Positions 1 through 12,946 of a DNA stretch of 64,000 nt are shown in pieces. Within the stretch, counting starts at the first letter, position 1; every line of letters starts with the position of its first letter. The DNA is taken from contig OZ231126.1 of NCBI GenBank assembly GCA_965153355.1, positions 74,338,001 to 74,402,000 of the forward strand, written 5' to 3'. This stretch comes from Flaccisagitta enflata (taxonomy: Eukaryota > Chaetognatha > Sagittoidea > Aphragmophora). The position numbers were made by a program, and so were the translations under genes. Under the pieces are notes generated by a model, which saw nothing but the letters and a program-made list of their open reading frames with translations, was not told where the DNA came from and ran no database searches.

Positions 1-137
1 TCCCCAGATCCTTGCTTAACCGTCAACCACCTATATATGTTAATGTTCAGATGTTCATAGCCATGGCTGCAAAGATGATTTTTTTCTTTGCTTTCATAAG
101 CTACTTTTGATTAACTTGCGTTTCAAGTCTATTTTTT

Positions 138-500
138 AGTCGCATGCACGCAACTCTACAACTCGCGTTGTCGTCGGTCCGTCGGTCGATCTGTCAAACT
201 TTACTTTTATTAATTTCGTTAAGTTGTTTTTATTCATTTTAGGTCATTTTAAGTCATCTTTTGTCATTATGAGTCATTCTAAGTCATTCTAAGTCATTCT
301 AAGTCATTTCAAGTCATATTAAGTTATATTGGGTCACTTAAGGCAATCAGGTCAATTCAGTCATTTAAGTCATTTTACATCATCTTATGCCTTTTTAAGT
401 CATTTAACGTCATTTAATTTCATCCTGAGTCATGTTAAGTCAATTTAAGCCATCTTAAGTTATTTATGTCCCGCACGCGACTTATAGGTGACGGCTACGC
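138..500 (-). mobile_element. Family A hairpin element with 10-bp internal repeats
   Basis: The left end is the hairpin end, preceded by six T residues (AGTCGCATGCACGCAACT, imperfect stem), followed by the typical GTCGGTCCGTCGGTC stretch. From about 234 to 470 it carries a degenerate 10-bp tandem array built on AAGTCATTYT. The right side has the subterminal GCACGCGACT inverted repeat at about 479, but a standard AACAAGG end is not clear, so the right boundary is approximate. The same 10-bp array occurs in the family A element at 41679-43838. The 137 bases to the left show nothing I can name. Confidence 0.6.
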
Positions 501-571
501 TAATTGCATCTCGGGATTGGGCTGAATTGGTCTTGTGCGACCCCTTCATAATGTGACACATATTATTTTTA

Positions 572-1325
572 CCCTGTTTTCAAAGGCAACTGGAACCAGC
601 AAAACCTTTATTGTGTCTAAAGTATTCATATTCAGAAATCCAGCTTGGATTTGTCTAAAAGCACATAACCTACCATTTGATCATGCAATATTTTAAAGCA
701 GTGGCTCAAGCAGTTAAGCTTCCACTTGATTTTGAAATTTGATGGAATTTGATGAAATTTTGCTTAAAAATTGTTTTTTCCAACCCATATGCATAAATAA
801 AAATTAGTTAGTTTTATCAACATTGATCTAAAATGACCAATTGGTCGTAATCGGGTAGTGATTGACCTCTGTGTTGCATCAGTTTTGATTTCCTCCAAAT
901 TTCAAAAAAATTTATGCCTTCTTTGACAAAAAAACCTTGTCAGATCTATAAAAAAAACAGGAAAAATTGGATTTTCCACATAAATAACTCAAATTTGATT
1001 TTTTTTCCTTAGTGATACATAAATCTATGTTATTATCTATGTTTCAGAACCAATCTGGATATTTTCATCAGATTTATAAGGAAATAACAGTGTTTTAAAG
1101 TTATGGAACTCTAGCTTTTAATTTCATTAGGAGCCTTTCATGGGGCTCACAACATTTTTACCCAAAATTGTGTGGAAGCCAAACTGCTGAAGCTACTACA
1201 ATGAAATTTTGCATGAACAAATGGTAGGTTATGTGCTTTTAGACAAATCCAAGCTGGATTTCTAAATATGAATACTTTAGACACAATAAAGGTTTTGCTG
1301 GTTCCAGTTGCTTTTGAAAGCAGGG
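572..1325. mobile_element. MITE with 108-bp terminal inverted repeats, TA duplication
   Basis: The two ends (572-679 and 1218-1325) are near-perfect inverted copies starting CCCTGTTTTCAAAGGCAACT, and each is flanked by TA (570-571 and 1326-1327). This is the signature of a Tc1/mariner-mobilised MITE. The core is AT-rich and non-coding. The element ends exactly where the next family A hairpin element begins. A related element with similar ends lies at 1919-3278. Confidence 0.75.
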
Positions 1326-1326
1326 T

Positions 1327-1520
1327 AGTCGCGTGCACGCGACTCTCCAACCCACTTTGTGCGTTGGTCGGTCTGTTGGTTGGTCGGTCACGTTAAGCTT
1401 TTTTCAGTGTTTACGAGCAATTTGGGGTTACTGCTCCTGCCCAACCGCTTGGTTGGTCAATTTTGTCACTGCCCCAGCCCACCCGCACGCGACTGGGGTA
1501 GCCGTGTATACGGCCTTGTT
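1327..1520 (-). mobile_element. Family A hairpin element
   Basis: Hairpin end AGTCGCGTGCACGCGACT at 1327, then a GTTGGTCGGTCTGTTGGTTGG tract, then GCACGCGACTGGGGTAGCCG and the CGGCCTTGTT end. Both diagnostic ends are present, so the copy is complete. A divergent fragment of the same family follows at about 1795-1900. Confidence 0.8.
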
Positions 1521-1918
1521 TTCTGACAAGCCAATGCACAGATTTCTAACTGGAAGGAAACCTTAGATTAACAAAGGAAATAAAAGGATATTCTTTAGGT
1601 GATTCTTAAGGGGATGTTTACTCTTTAATTTCAATTTAAACTTCAAACGGTACCTAAAAAAGGTTCCCATCTAATTAGAATGTTGCGCATGGGCTCATTT
1701 GGTATGAAATTATTACACATTATGCAAGGGTCGCACAAGACCGATTCAGCGAACTCCCGGGAAGCTATCAGCGACTTCAGCGTAGTGTTGGCCTTGTTTA
1801 CTTTACACCCCAGTTTGTCCATCCATAGGTCAGCCAGTTTGTCAGGCCATCGGTTGGTCTGTTGGTCAGTCCATCGCATTACATTTTTCTTTGTTTTCGC
1901 GATCTTTTGCCCCTACTA

Positions 1919-3278
1919 CCCTGTCTTCAAAAGCAACAGTAACCAGCAAAAGTTGTATTGTGTGAAAACTATTTCTATTTCAAAATTTGGATTTTTTTTG
2001 TCTGAAAGCATATCAACTTTGGTTGCTTCATGCAAAATTTCAGTACTTTATGTCCAATGGTTTAGCTTCTATATCATTTTGAAAAATATCCAAATTTCCC
2101 CCAATTTTTGCAATTTTGATATAGAATAAAAAAGTTACATTTATTCAACCTGGTGCAAATAACAAAAAAAATGATTTTGAGTATCTGTCACTGTGCTTCC
2201 TACAGAAGTCTGAGTGAAAAATCGTATAACTGTGACTTTCTCAGCAGTTTTGTATAGTGTTGGGGTGTGATTACATGTAACTAGCCAAAATGAAATCATT
2301 CACCGAGCGCTTTTTGAGTAATCTTCAAAATGGAAAAAAATTAGACCCATTTTCAATAAAGATTCTACTGGGTTATATTGACCTATTTTTTGGCTGCATA
2401 TTGTTAATCTATGCAAAATTCCCTTTCATTTGATAGGTCGCACTCCATACTTTTGCAAAGAATTGAAGTTTTCATTTTTTGGGTCACCGTTACAAAAACG
2501 CAACGGTGGCTCAAAAAATGAAAATTTTATTTTGAAATTAAACCATATAGTGCGACCTATCAAATGAAAGGGAATTTTGCATAGATTAACAATATGCAGT
2601 CAAAAAATAGGTCAATACAACTCAGTAGAATCTTTATTGAAAATGGGTCTAATTTTTTTCCATTTTGAAGATTACTCAAAAAGCGCTCGGTGAATGATTT
2701 CATTTTGGCTAGTTACATGTTATCACACCCCAACACTATACAAAACTGCTGAGAAAGTCACAGTTATACGATTTTTCACTCAGACTTCTGTAGGAAGCAC
2801 AGTGCTGTATTAATTCCAAACAAAATTATCTTTATTAGTAATATGATTTTCTTTCATATTGTGCGTAATCATTACATATGGTAATCAAAAACGATGAATC
2901 TTTAATATAAAATGTTGGAATATGAAAAATCAGGGAAAAACTCAATAAAAATTTAACAAATATATCATAATGTGGGTTTTTCTAAAACCTGATATTGTCT
3001 CTTTGAGACAAATCCCAGAATTTTAGCTCTATAGATGCATTTAAAAGTTACATAGGCTTGAAGTCAAACACCCCCATTCATGTCTGAAATGCGAAGCTCT
3101 ATCGCCACAAATGGTGTTCTACTTTAAAGTTGTGCAGAAGCTAATCTACTTGATAAAAAATGCTGAAATTTTGCCTTTAGAATCCACAGTTTATATGTTT
3201 GAAGATAGAAAAAAATGAAGAGGATTAATTATCGCATAATACAACTTTTGCTGGTTACAGTTGCTTTTGAAGACAGGG
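1919..3278. mobile_element. TA-flanked MITE relative, hosts a nested foldback
   Basis: The ends read CCCTGTCTTCAAAAGCAACW on both strands, with about 40 bp of strong inverted identity and weaker similarity beyond. TA occurs immediately outside each end (1917-1918 and 3279-3280). The ends resemble those of 572-1325. The 616-bp foldback at 2189-2804 has inserted inside. No long coding frame is present. From 3281 to 3666 I see no recognisable feature. Confidence 0.65.
2189..2804. mobile_element. 616-bp foldback element, CACTGTG/CACAGTG ends
   Basis: The left arm (2189-2495) and right arm (about 2500-2804) are nearly identical inverted copies, with a small centre around CACCGTT..AACGGTG. The termini are CACTGTGCTTCC and its complement. 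CTGT occurs directly outside both ends (2185-2188 and 2805-2808), consistent with a 4-bp target duplication. The transcript would form an almost perfect hairpin of about 300 bp. Confidence 0.8.
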
Positions 3279-3666
3279 TACTCCTGCCTTAATGCTCTTG
3301 TGATATCAAAATATGCGATATCCGCAAAATAACTCATCGAGAGGATATTAAATGATGGACTTCTAGATTCAAAAATTCCCAATAAAGCATGGGTTGTTGT
3401 TCATTAATATTCAAAAATGAGCACAATTAGCACCAACTTAACACTGATGTTGATCACAAAAAGAAAGTGCGCCTAAAAAAGATATATCCTGTAAAAGAAT
3501 TTAAGTGCAAGAAATAAAAATTCTGCCCTCCCCCCATGGAACCAAGACACACAAAAAGAGAAAAATATCAGTGACACGACATAAAAACTTAAGGGTTCAC
3601 AGAAATGTTAAATTCTCCACTCACGTTGTCTCATTTCTCGTATTTGCTCTTGAACTCCCCCCCCCA

Positions 3667-3676
3667 TCTCTCTCTC

Positions 3677-3764
<88 letters not shown>
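3667..3764 (+). repeat. (CT)n tract abutting exon acceptor
   Basis: About 98 bases of nearly pure CT end two bases before the acceptor AG of the first exon at 3768. It doubles as an extreme polypyrimidine tract. Confidence 0.95.
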
Positions 3765-3767
3765 CAG

Positions 3768-3898
3768 CACCCTCTGAGTACATGTCGGCGTGTGTCAGCG
3801 TTGGCTGTCTCGCTTCAGCTGTCATTATACTGTCATTCCAACTATCACTTCTTCTCTCTGGTGGGCCATCTTTCAAATATTGGATTGCCAACAGTCAG
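3768..3898 (+). CDS. Gene 1, first exon in window: transmembrane segment
   Basis: This 131-base internal exon lies between an acceptor (CT tract then CCAG, AG at 3766-3767) and a donor (CAG|GTAAAA at 3899). It enters with two bases of a split codon and leaves in phase 0. It encodes 43 complete residues: a short APSEYMSA lead, a hydrophobic stretch of about 22 residues ([20 protein letters not shown] onward) that must be a membrane helix or signal anchor, then a polar [14 protein letters not shown] end. The upstream exons, with the start codon, lie left of the window, where only transposon-like DNA is visible. Joining in frame to 15669 supports it. The splice junctions and membrane segment are seen in the sequence. 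The protein family is not recognised, and a multi-pass protein whose last helix is here is equally possible. Confidence 0.65.
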
Positions 3899-3956
3899 GT
3901 AAAACATGATTATCATAGTGTATACGTATGTGATTGGTCCATCCACGCTTGTTCAC

Positions 3957-3963
3957 GTGTGTG

Positions 3964-4060
<97 letters not shown>
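3957..4060. repeat. (GT)n microsatellite
   Basis: About 104 bases of GT repeat with one C interruption, 58 bases downstream of the exon ending at 3898. Part of intron 1 of gene 1. Confidence 0.95.
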
Positions 4061-4062
<2 letters not shown>

Positions 4063-4529
4063 ATGCGTTAGTGCACATGTTTTTGTTAATCTGGTGTGAC
4101 GTAGGGGCCTGGGGACCTACTAAATTGAATGTCTTTGTCTTTCTTTGTCTCATTAATCATCATTTTCATTGTTTCTATCTTGTGCATGTTATCTACTGTC
4201 CAAGGAGGGAGTGAGTGAAGTCAGCCTGTAAACGGAGCCAGCAAATTGAGCAAGTGGAGCAAAACAGAGTGACATTGACTGAGTGAATGGAGTGAGCGGC
4301 GCGAGTGATAGAATGGAGCGAGCTACCAAGTGGCCTGTTTAAAACTCATTTTTCTTTGACTAGAAACACGCCCTTAACCTGCTGTTCTAATTTCGTTGGT
4401 CTCCTTCAATTTATCCTATCACAAAAAAGGCGGTCATGATATAAACAAATGACAGAATTAATAAGAATGTTGTGCTAAACCAATGATTGCATGCCCACGG
4501 GGGATTTAATAATATCTCGGGTCATTTCT

Positions 4530-5340
<811 letters not shown>

Positions 5341-6109
5341 CCCTGTCTTTAAATCGGAATGAAAAATGTTAAACTTTAATTACTCCTAAACTACTGGGCG
5401 AAAAGTTGTCAAATTTTCAGGGAATGCTGATATCATACTGCGGTTTTGTTATGCAAAATCTCATATCGGAGTAAAAGATAGTTGAAGATTGGCAAAACAT
5501 CAAATAATCTTCAATTTTGAAGCAGCAATAATTCTTCCATATTTTTTTCCATGAAGAAGCTTTCTTTATTTGGATGCCATTTTTAATGAAAATAAGCTAT
5601 ATCCCCGGGGATGATCTCAAATGGCTGGATATATATCATACTTTTCAGTTCTGTCAAAAAAAAATGAGAAAATTTAGATCTTTCAAGAGGTTAAAATTGA
5701 TTTGAGAAAAGATTCTTTTGTCATGAAAACTCCAAATTCTGGAAAATTGATTAAAATCTTGATGAATTTAAAAAATGGTCAAAATTTTTGCCAAAATCAA
5801 AAAAAGATGATGATATTTCCTAATTTGACAACAGTCTCAGGGTTCCACTTCACTATATTTTAAAACGGTAAGCAAATAATGACAACTTAAAAAAAACACA
5901 AAAAAACTGCAAAATAAGTGATTTTGCCCCTAAAAATCCACTTTTTTCAATGATTTGCTGATCCTCATCTATACATGACCAGAAATTGAAGTTTTGAATG
6001 GCAAAACCGCAGTATATTACCATCATTCCCTTAAAATTTGAAGACTTTTTGCCTAGTAGTTTGGGAGTTATAAAGGTCTAATATTTTTCATTTCGGTTTA
6101 AAGACAGTG
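5341..6109. mobile_element. MITE with TA duplication (CMCTGTCTTTAAA ends)
   Basis: The left end CCCTGTCTTTAAATCG and right end, read on the other strand, CACTGTCTTTAAACCG show inverted similarity for about 110 bp. TA flanks both ends (5339-5340 and 6110-6111). It is AT-rich and non-coding. It is the same family as 25157-26059, which begins CACCGTCTTTAGATCG. Confidence 0.7.
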
Positions 6110-6339
6110 TATCATCGAGAACACATAATCACGTAGCATCATGGGGTACAAGATGCCATGAGACAAGAAAGTACTTATGGGTGCTGTTGGGAACCCATCA
6201 TTATCCCATTGACATCATCACCACATTTTATAAAGCGGCATGGGGGAAAAGGAGGTATGAAACAGGGAAATACTCATGGACGCTTTCTCATGAGATAATG
6301 AGTTGGCGGTTGGCCAACAAAGCTTCGCTCTCCAATAAT

Positions 6340-6640
6340 CTCATTCTTTCCCTTGTCTCTCTCTTCACCAACCTATCAAGTGTCGTTCTCCAATAATCCC
6401 CTACTCTTCCTCCCACTCTTCTTTCCCCTTTTTCTCCCTCTCTTCCTAATTCTCTTTCTCCCTCTTCCTATTTCTTTTCCTCCCTCTCTTCCTCCGTCTC
6501 AACCACCTTCTCTTTTCCCTCTCTATCCCCTCTCTTCTTCTCTCTGTTCCTCCTCTTTTCCTCCTCTACCCACATTCTTTCCTCTCTCCCTCTCTTCCTC
6601 TTTTCCTACTCATCTCTTCATAGTCGTCCCTTTAAATATC
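6340..6640 (+). repeat. Degenerate C/T-rich stretch
   Basis: About 300 bases almost free of purine runs (TTCCTCCCTCTCTTC type). The open frames here are compositional artefacts. No acceptor followed by a coding frame is evident. The rest of 6110-7009 shows nothing I can name. Confidence 0.6.
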
Positions 6641-7089
6641 TTTCTCATTCCAACCTTCCCATCACTCACCACTTCATACATTTAACAAGCGCCTTGGTTG
6701 CAAATCTATCACCTTCAACATCATCTCAGCCAGAAAAGCAAAGCAACTTGTACAATCATATCACAAATGGAACTAAATTATTTGTTGTATGACAGAGAGA
6801 GGTGTTATTCTGTTGAGACTCAAAGCTGATTTACTCTCCTTCATTTCCTCACATAGTAAACTTACTTGAACATTCATGAACAACAGGAGTTTCAGGATGA
6901 CAATATCATACCATACCATTTTTTGTCAGCCTGGATGGCCAAAAAATTGAGCTCTGCATGATGTATGAAGCAAAGGCGGGAGTCTCTGGTTTAAACATTC
7001 TCCCTTTTTGGGCAGCGGTCCCAAAGGGCCGATGTCCTGTTAGACACAGGGGTGAATTTCCATACGTCTATCCGTTGATCCGTCTGTCT

Positions 7090-7098
7090 GTTTATCTT

Positions 7099-7145
<47 letters not shown>

Positions 7146-7147
7146 GA
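7090..7147 (+). repeat. (TCTG)n microsatellite
   Basis: Tandem TCTG units within the left arm of the composite family B element. The mirror position at 14305-14350 holds a TCTGTCCA version. Confidence 0.9.
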
Positions 7148-8924
7148 CTGTCTGCACTACTCTGTATTTGCACCTTGTACTTTAAACTAGGAGTACTGCC
7201 ACTTTTATGACGGTTTCTGGTGGTCCAACCCATGTGTAATCCATGGCAAATGAGTGCAAAAAATTTCCCAGAGCGCTTTTTGAAATATTCACATATTTAC
7301 TTTCATGAAGTACAGGTCATTGAATTTCTCATTTTTTGGACAATCAACCTTGTTTTGCTTATAACTTTTAAACGAATCGAGCTAGAAATGCCAGATTGGT
7401 CTCATTTTAAAGATCTCTTCAAGATCTTTCCAACCGTCACTGATTTTTTGTAAATCCGTTCAAAAACAACTGAGATATAACTTGTCAAACATAAGCAATT
7501 TCATGGGGATTGTGGACAAGTTTCCAGGTTGTGGAATTTTTCTCATTTTTGGAACAATTTACTTGTTTTGCTTGTAACTTTTGAACGAATCAAGCTAGAA
7601 TTGCCAGATTGGTCCCATTTTAAAGAATTTTTGAAGCTCTTTCAAACTGTCACAAATTTTTTGTGAATCCGTTAAGAAATGGCTGAGTTTTGACTTGTCA
7701 AACATGAGCAATATGATGGTGATTTGAAGCAATTTTTCCCACCACCTTTTTCACAGTCTTGTTTTGACTTTAGATGCCTTCTTCGCTCCTTACATCAGTT
7801 TAAAAGTCATAATATGTATGTCGGTTTATCTATTGGTCTGTCAGTTAGTCTATAAGTCTTTGGAAAGGGCTGATTTGATAATAGAGAGGGTCGATAAGAG
7901 GCTTGACAGTAGTGATTTGAAGCTTGGGAGGGCAGAATTGAGGTATGAAAGGGCTGAATTGAGGTATGATAAGGCTGAATGGAGGTTTGTGAAGGCTGAA
8001 TTGAGGACTAAGAAGGCTGACAAGAGGAGGGGGATGAACAAATAGAAGGGACCAGGCGCTTAAGAACAATGTGGTCAGTGATACTTTATTGGCAGTGGGC
8101 CCTAAGGGGACAAACTCCTGTAGAACACAGTGGACTTTCGTTGGTCCATCCGTCCTTCCATCCATTTGTCTGTATTTTGGTCACCCCCATCAAGAATCTA
8201 GCCTTCTAGGCCTGGAATAAGCCCTCCAAGGCCTGAATTCTGCCCTCTCAAGCCTGAAATCTGTACTCTCAGACCCATAATTTGCCCTCTTAGGCATAGC
8301 ATCTTCCCTCACAGGCTTCAAATCTGCCAACTCAAGCCTAAAATCTGTCCTCACAGGTTTCAAATCTGCCCTCTTAGGCCTGAAATCTGCCCTCTCAGGC
8401 CTCAAATCTGATTTCTCAGGCCTCACATCAACCTCCAGAACTCAGATCTGCTATCTCAGGCCTCTAATCTGTTGCTGGCCTAAGATCAGCCCTCTCAGGC
8501 TTTCAATTTGCCCTGGCAGACTTAATCATTAATTATTCATCTCAGGTCTCAAAGCACCCATCTCAAGCCTCAGAGTGAAGATAATGACAAATGGACTGAC
8601 AGATGAAGGCATGGAAGTTCCCTTGTGTTCTACTGAACTTAATCCCCTTTGGGGCAGCTTCCCTGCTTCCTCTCACTCCAACTCACAATCATGTAATGCC
8701 GAGCAATGGGTATTGCTGACCACATAATACTCTTGAGTGAGAGGGAGCAGGGCAGAGGCGTTAATTGGGACACAGAGGTCCCGGGTATCAATCTCAAATA
8801 TTCATTTTAGACCATTTTTGACCTCACCACTAGATTCCCCACCCTCAATTTGCCTTAAGACCCGCCCAACCAGAGAAAAACTCTACAACTTCTCATTTTT
8901 CATCATTTTTGAAGGATGTTAGTA

Positions 8925-9803
8925 CAGTTAAGCTTCACTAGAGCGCACCCGCTAATAAGGCATCCCTCGCTTCAAGGCAAGATTTTAAAAGTCCCAACTT
9001 TTCTCTCTTTATTTCATTGCTAACAAACCCCGCATATAAGGCACCCGCTTTGAAGGCAAAATTCACTATAGCGCATAAAAAATAGGTTTTTAAGTTACTA
9101 TTTTACTCGCTTTGAAGGCATCTGATGATCTAGAGTGTTTTTAAGGATGAGGAGGTGAATGAACAAGAGGCGGAAGAGAAGGCAAAACACGGAAATGTCG
9201 ATGGCGATGATGAAGAGGCATACCGATGACGATGAATATCGATGACGATGAAGAGGATTACCGAAGATGATGATGAAGAGGAAGTGAAAAGGGGAAAACC
9301 TTAGTGGAATGAATGGGGAGAGGAGTGAGTTGATGAGAAAGAAGAGGATGAATCGATGCCAATGTAAGATCGATGATGTCATGTCAGTATATTTAAGACT
9401 TAGCGTCTTTATAGTAACATGTGTTAGAAGGGTCGCTATTATGAAAGAAATGCAACCCCCATTGTGAGTTTGTGAGTTAAAAATCTGGTCACATCTTTCA
9501 TGCACTGTAGTTACTTTTCTAGTCTCATGGGTGATAGATCAGGTGGCATCCTGGGTAATGATGACAGCAAGACTGTTTAACATGATTGCCCATTATTAAA
9601 GGTAAAGTTATATCCATATTCTTTTTGTTGATATTTCCAAGCGTCGATCTAGGCCTAGTTGCGTGTTTATCAAAATTAAAGCATATTTGATCCTTATAAA
9701 TTCAACGTGGTGCTAAAACATACATGGTTGGCTATAAGGCACCCCGCCTAGAAGGCATGAAATCACCTGGTCCCTTGAGATGCCTTCTAGTGAAGCTTAA
9801 CTG
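8925..9803. mobile_element. Pogo/Tigger-like MITE, 879 bp
   Basis: Inverted ends CAGTTAAGCTTCACTAGA and TCTAGTGAAGCTTAACTG are flanked by TA (8923-8924 and 9804-9805). A CAGT start, CTTC-type end and TA duplication are typical of the pogo/Tigger branch of Tc1/mariner. The interior has several copies of a 'TAAGGCACCCGCTTTGAAGGCA' theme and no transposase frame. It sits in the spacer of the large inverted repeat. Confidence 0.7.
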
Positions 9804-9849
9804 TAATAACTAGTAGTCACAGAGGGACTTTTGCTCACCCAAATGAGGT

Positions 9850-11030
9850 ACTCAAGAGAGCTGATCACGGTTGTTTGATGGCCTGCAAGCCTCTTTAAGG
9901 ATAGCTTTAGGTCTGAGAAAGTCAACTTGGCCAATTTGAAGGCTGAGAGGGCTGATTGCAAGCTGAGCTGGCAGATTTGATGCTTGAGAAGGCTGGTTCG
10001 AAGCCTGAGGGTACTTATTTTAGCCTGAGGGGACTGATTTGAAGCCTGAGAGGGCTGATTTTGTACCTGAGAGGCTCAGAGGCCTGAGTTGGTGCCTGAA
10101 AGGGATAATTTGAGGGCTGATAGAGTTGATTGATGCCTAAGAGGACTGAATTGAGACCTGAGAAAGCTGATTTGAGGTTTGAGAGGGCTAATTTGAAGCC
10201 TAAGAGGCATATTTTAGGGCTAAGAGGGTTAATTTTGTCTGAAATGATGAATCTGAGGCCTGGGAGGCCTGATTCAAGGCCTTACAGGCCCAATTGGTGG
10301 GAGGACCAATGCACGGACAAAGGGATGAACAAAAGTCCCCCTATGTTCCACAGGACTTTGTCTCCTTTGGCCTTTCAGACCGCTGCCCAACAGGTCGCCC
10401 AAGGGCAATATGTGGTCAGCGATACCCGTTGCCCTGCTTTGCACGATTGTGAATTGGAGTGAAGGGAAGCAGGGCAGCGGCCCCGAAGGGGACAAAGTCC
10501 TGTAGAACACAGGGGACTCTGTTCGTTCGTTCGTCCATCCATCCATCTTTCCATCCATTCATCTGTCCATCCCTCTGTCTGTCTGTCCGTCTGTCCATCC
10601 GTCCAACTGTCCCCCTCGGCCATCTCAGGCCTGAAATCTGCCCTCTCAGGCCTAAAATCTACCCTCTCAGGCCTAGAATCTGCCCTCTTAGATTTAGGGC
10701 CTGAGAGGGTCTGAGATGGCAGGTTTCAGACAGGAGAGGGCAGATTTTAGGCCCGGGAGGGTAGATCCAATGCCTGAGAAGGCAGATTCAAGACCTTAGG
10801 TGACAGATTTCAGGCCTGAGAGGGTCTGAGAGGGCAGATTTTAGGCCTGAGAGGGCAGATTTTGGGTCTGAAAGGGCAGATTCAAGGCCTGTGAGGGCAG
10901 ATTCAAGGCCTGAGAGGGCAGATTCAAGGCCTGAGAAGGCAGATTCAAGGCCTTAGAGGCCAGATTTCAGGCCTGAGAGGGTAGATTTCAGCCCTGAGAG
11001 AGCATATTTCAGGCCTGAAGGGGCCCACGG
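9850..11030. repeat. Family B core tandem arrays of about 20 bp
   Basis: Degenerate units of the form GAGGGCTGATTTGAGGCCTG run from about 9900 to 10300 and, in the GGCCTGAGAGGGCAGATTTCA form, from about 10620 to 11010. Between them (10380-10500) lie family B end sequences, and a run of CCATC/GTCTG units at 10520-10615. Long frames here are repeat translations. Confidence 0.75.
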
Positions 11031-11860
11031 GGGGGGGGATGAACAAACGGACGAATGAACGAACGAACAAACAAACAAAAGTCCCCTGTGTTCTACAGGG
11101 GTTCTACAGTGTTCTTCGGGGCCGCTACCCAAAAACAAAGGTCCCATGTATGACAGACTACCCAACAGGTCGCTCAAGCGTCATATGGTCACCTCCATCT
11201 CACTCAAGAGAAAAATGTGGTCAGCAATACCCATTGCTCTGCTTTACATGATTGTGAGTTGGAGTGAGATGAAGCAGGGCAGCTGCCCCGAAGGGGATAA
11301 AGTCCAGTAGAACACAGGGGAACTTTCATGCATCCATCAGTCAGTCCATTTGTCATTATCTTCATTCTGAGGCTTGAGATGGCTACTTTGAGACCTGAAA
11401 TGATTGATAAGTGATTGTAAATCTGCCAGGGCAAATTGAAAGCCTGAGAGGGCTGATCTTAGGCCAGGAACAAATTAGAGGCCTGAGATAGCAGATCTGA
11501 GTTCTGGAGGTTGATGTGAGGCCTGAGAAGTCTGATTTGAGGCCTGAGAGGGCAGATTTCAGGCCTAAGAGGGCAGATTTGTAACCTGCGAGGACAGATT
11601 TTAGGCCTGAGTTGGCAGATCTGAAGCCCGTGAGGGAAGATACTATGCCTGAAAGGGCAAATCAAAAGCATGAGAGGGCAATTATGGGTCTGAGAGGGCA
11701 GATTTCAGGCCTGAGAGGGCAGAATTCAGGCCTTGGAGGGCTTATTCCAGGCCCAGGAGGCTAGATTCTTGATGGGGGTGAGCAAAATACAGACAAATGG
11801 ATGGAAGGACGGATGGACCAAAGAAAGTCCACTGTGTTTTACAAGAGTTTGTCCCCTTAG

Positions 11861-12785
11861 CACTCTGAAATGTTAACTCTCCATATACTTTGAGTAGGTG
11901 AATAAGAAAAAGTTCATATAGAGGATCGCGGTTTTTTTTTCAAGAAAACTAGAGTATTAACTGCATTGGATTGCAGTCTTTTTTTCCCTTATTCTCCTCA
12001 CATTACTACATAAAAAAATAAAATAGCCAAATCTTAGTTTTTCTGACATGTGGTTGTTGCACCTGATCTCACCTCTCAGTGGTTCACTTTAAAATGGCGT
12101 TCTTTACCATTTTAGAAAGAGGAAACGCAGATGAACTCAGTCGTGTAATCAGAGTTCAAAAAAGTTATCATTAAGTATGTTTTTCAGCTAAATTAAAAAA
12201 GAATTCTCTCTTTTTCTAGTCAATTTTGATTTGCTTTTTTTTAAACAACAACTGCCAGAGAGAGAATGGTTTGTTTGGCAAAGCTGGAAATTTCCAAGAA
12301 TATGGTTCAGAGTATAGGCTTTCCAGTCATTTATATATTCAAGGCAAGTAGGCTTCGGCATGTGTGTTAAAATACTTCAAATACAAACTATCATTTTCAT
12401 ACTAGTGCTCTCTCTTTTCCCACTGCTTTGTCATTGGTTCATTCAAAACTATTCTGCTCTCTGATTGGTCAAATTTGCCTTGCTTCCATGAGAGTTTGCC
12501 ATGGCAGTTTGAATCAACCAATCAGATAAATGCTTTCTTGCTTCTTTCCAATGAGAATGCAGAAAAGAAAGAAAACAGATGAACAGGTCAGTATGCTTGT
12601 TAACAATGATTTTTATAAATTTCTTTATCAAAATAGTTACACTTCTGCTTATTCCAATGAGATAGGAAGTTTATCATAGCATCTACATGATACAAGCTCT
12701 TACTGAAAAAAAAATCAAATCAATACTTGCCTCTATTCAAATTCTAGCAAATGTAGAAGAAAACTAAGAGTAACATTACAGAGTG
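11861..12785. mobile_element. 925-bp DNA transposon remnant, CAC ends, 5-bp duplication
   Basis: The ends are CACTCTGAAATGTTAACTCT and, on the other strand, CACTCTGTAATGTTACTCT. CTTAG occurs on both sides (11856-11860 and 12786-12790). The uninterrupted copy in the other arm of the big inverted repeat (about 8095-8110, CCCTAAGGGG) has CTTAG once, which proves insertion and a 5-bp duplication. The interior is AT-rich, non-coding, and contains several CCAAT/ATTGG motifs at 12430-12660. CAC ends plus a 5-bp duplication resemble Transib elements, but that assignment is inference. Confidence 0.8.
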
Positions 12786-12946
12786 CTTAGGGACCGCTAC
12801 CTATAAAGTATCATTGACCACACTGCCCTTAAGCGCCTGGTTCTTTCCATTTGTTCATCCCCCCTCCTCTGGTCAGCCTTCTTAGTCCTCAATTCAGCCT
12901 TCTCAAATCTTGATTCAGCCTTATCATACCTCAATTCAGCCCTTTT

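Noticed and set aside
7764-8045. Heptad-like frame (ELRYERAELRYDKAE)
   Set aside because: The regularity comes from roughly 21-bp family B units, not from a coiled-coil gene.
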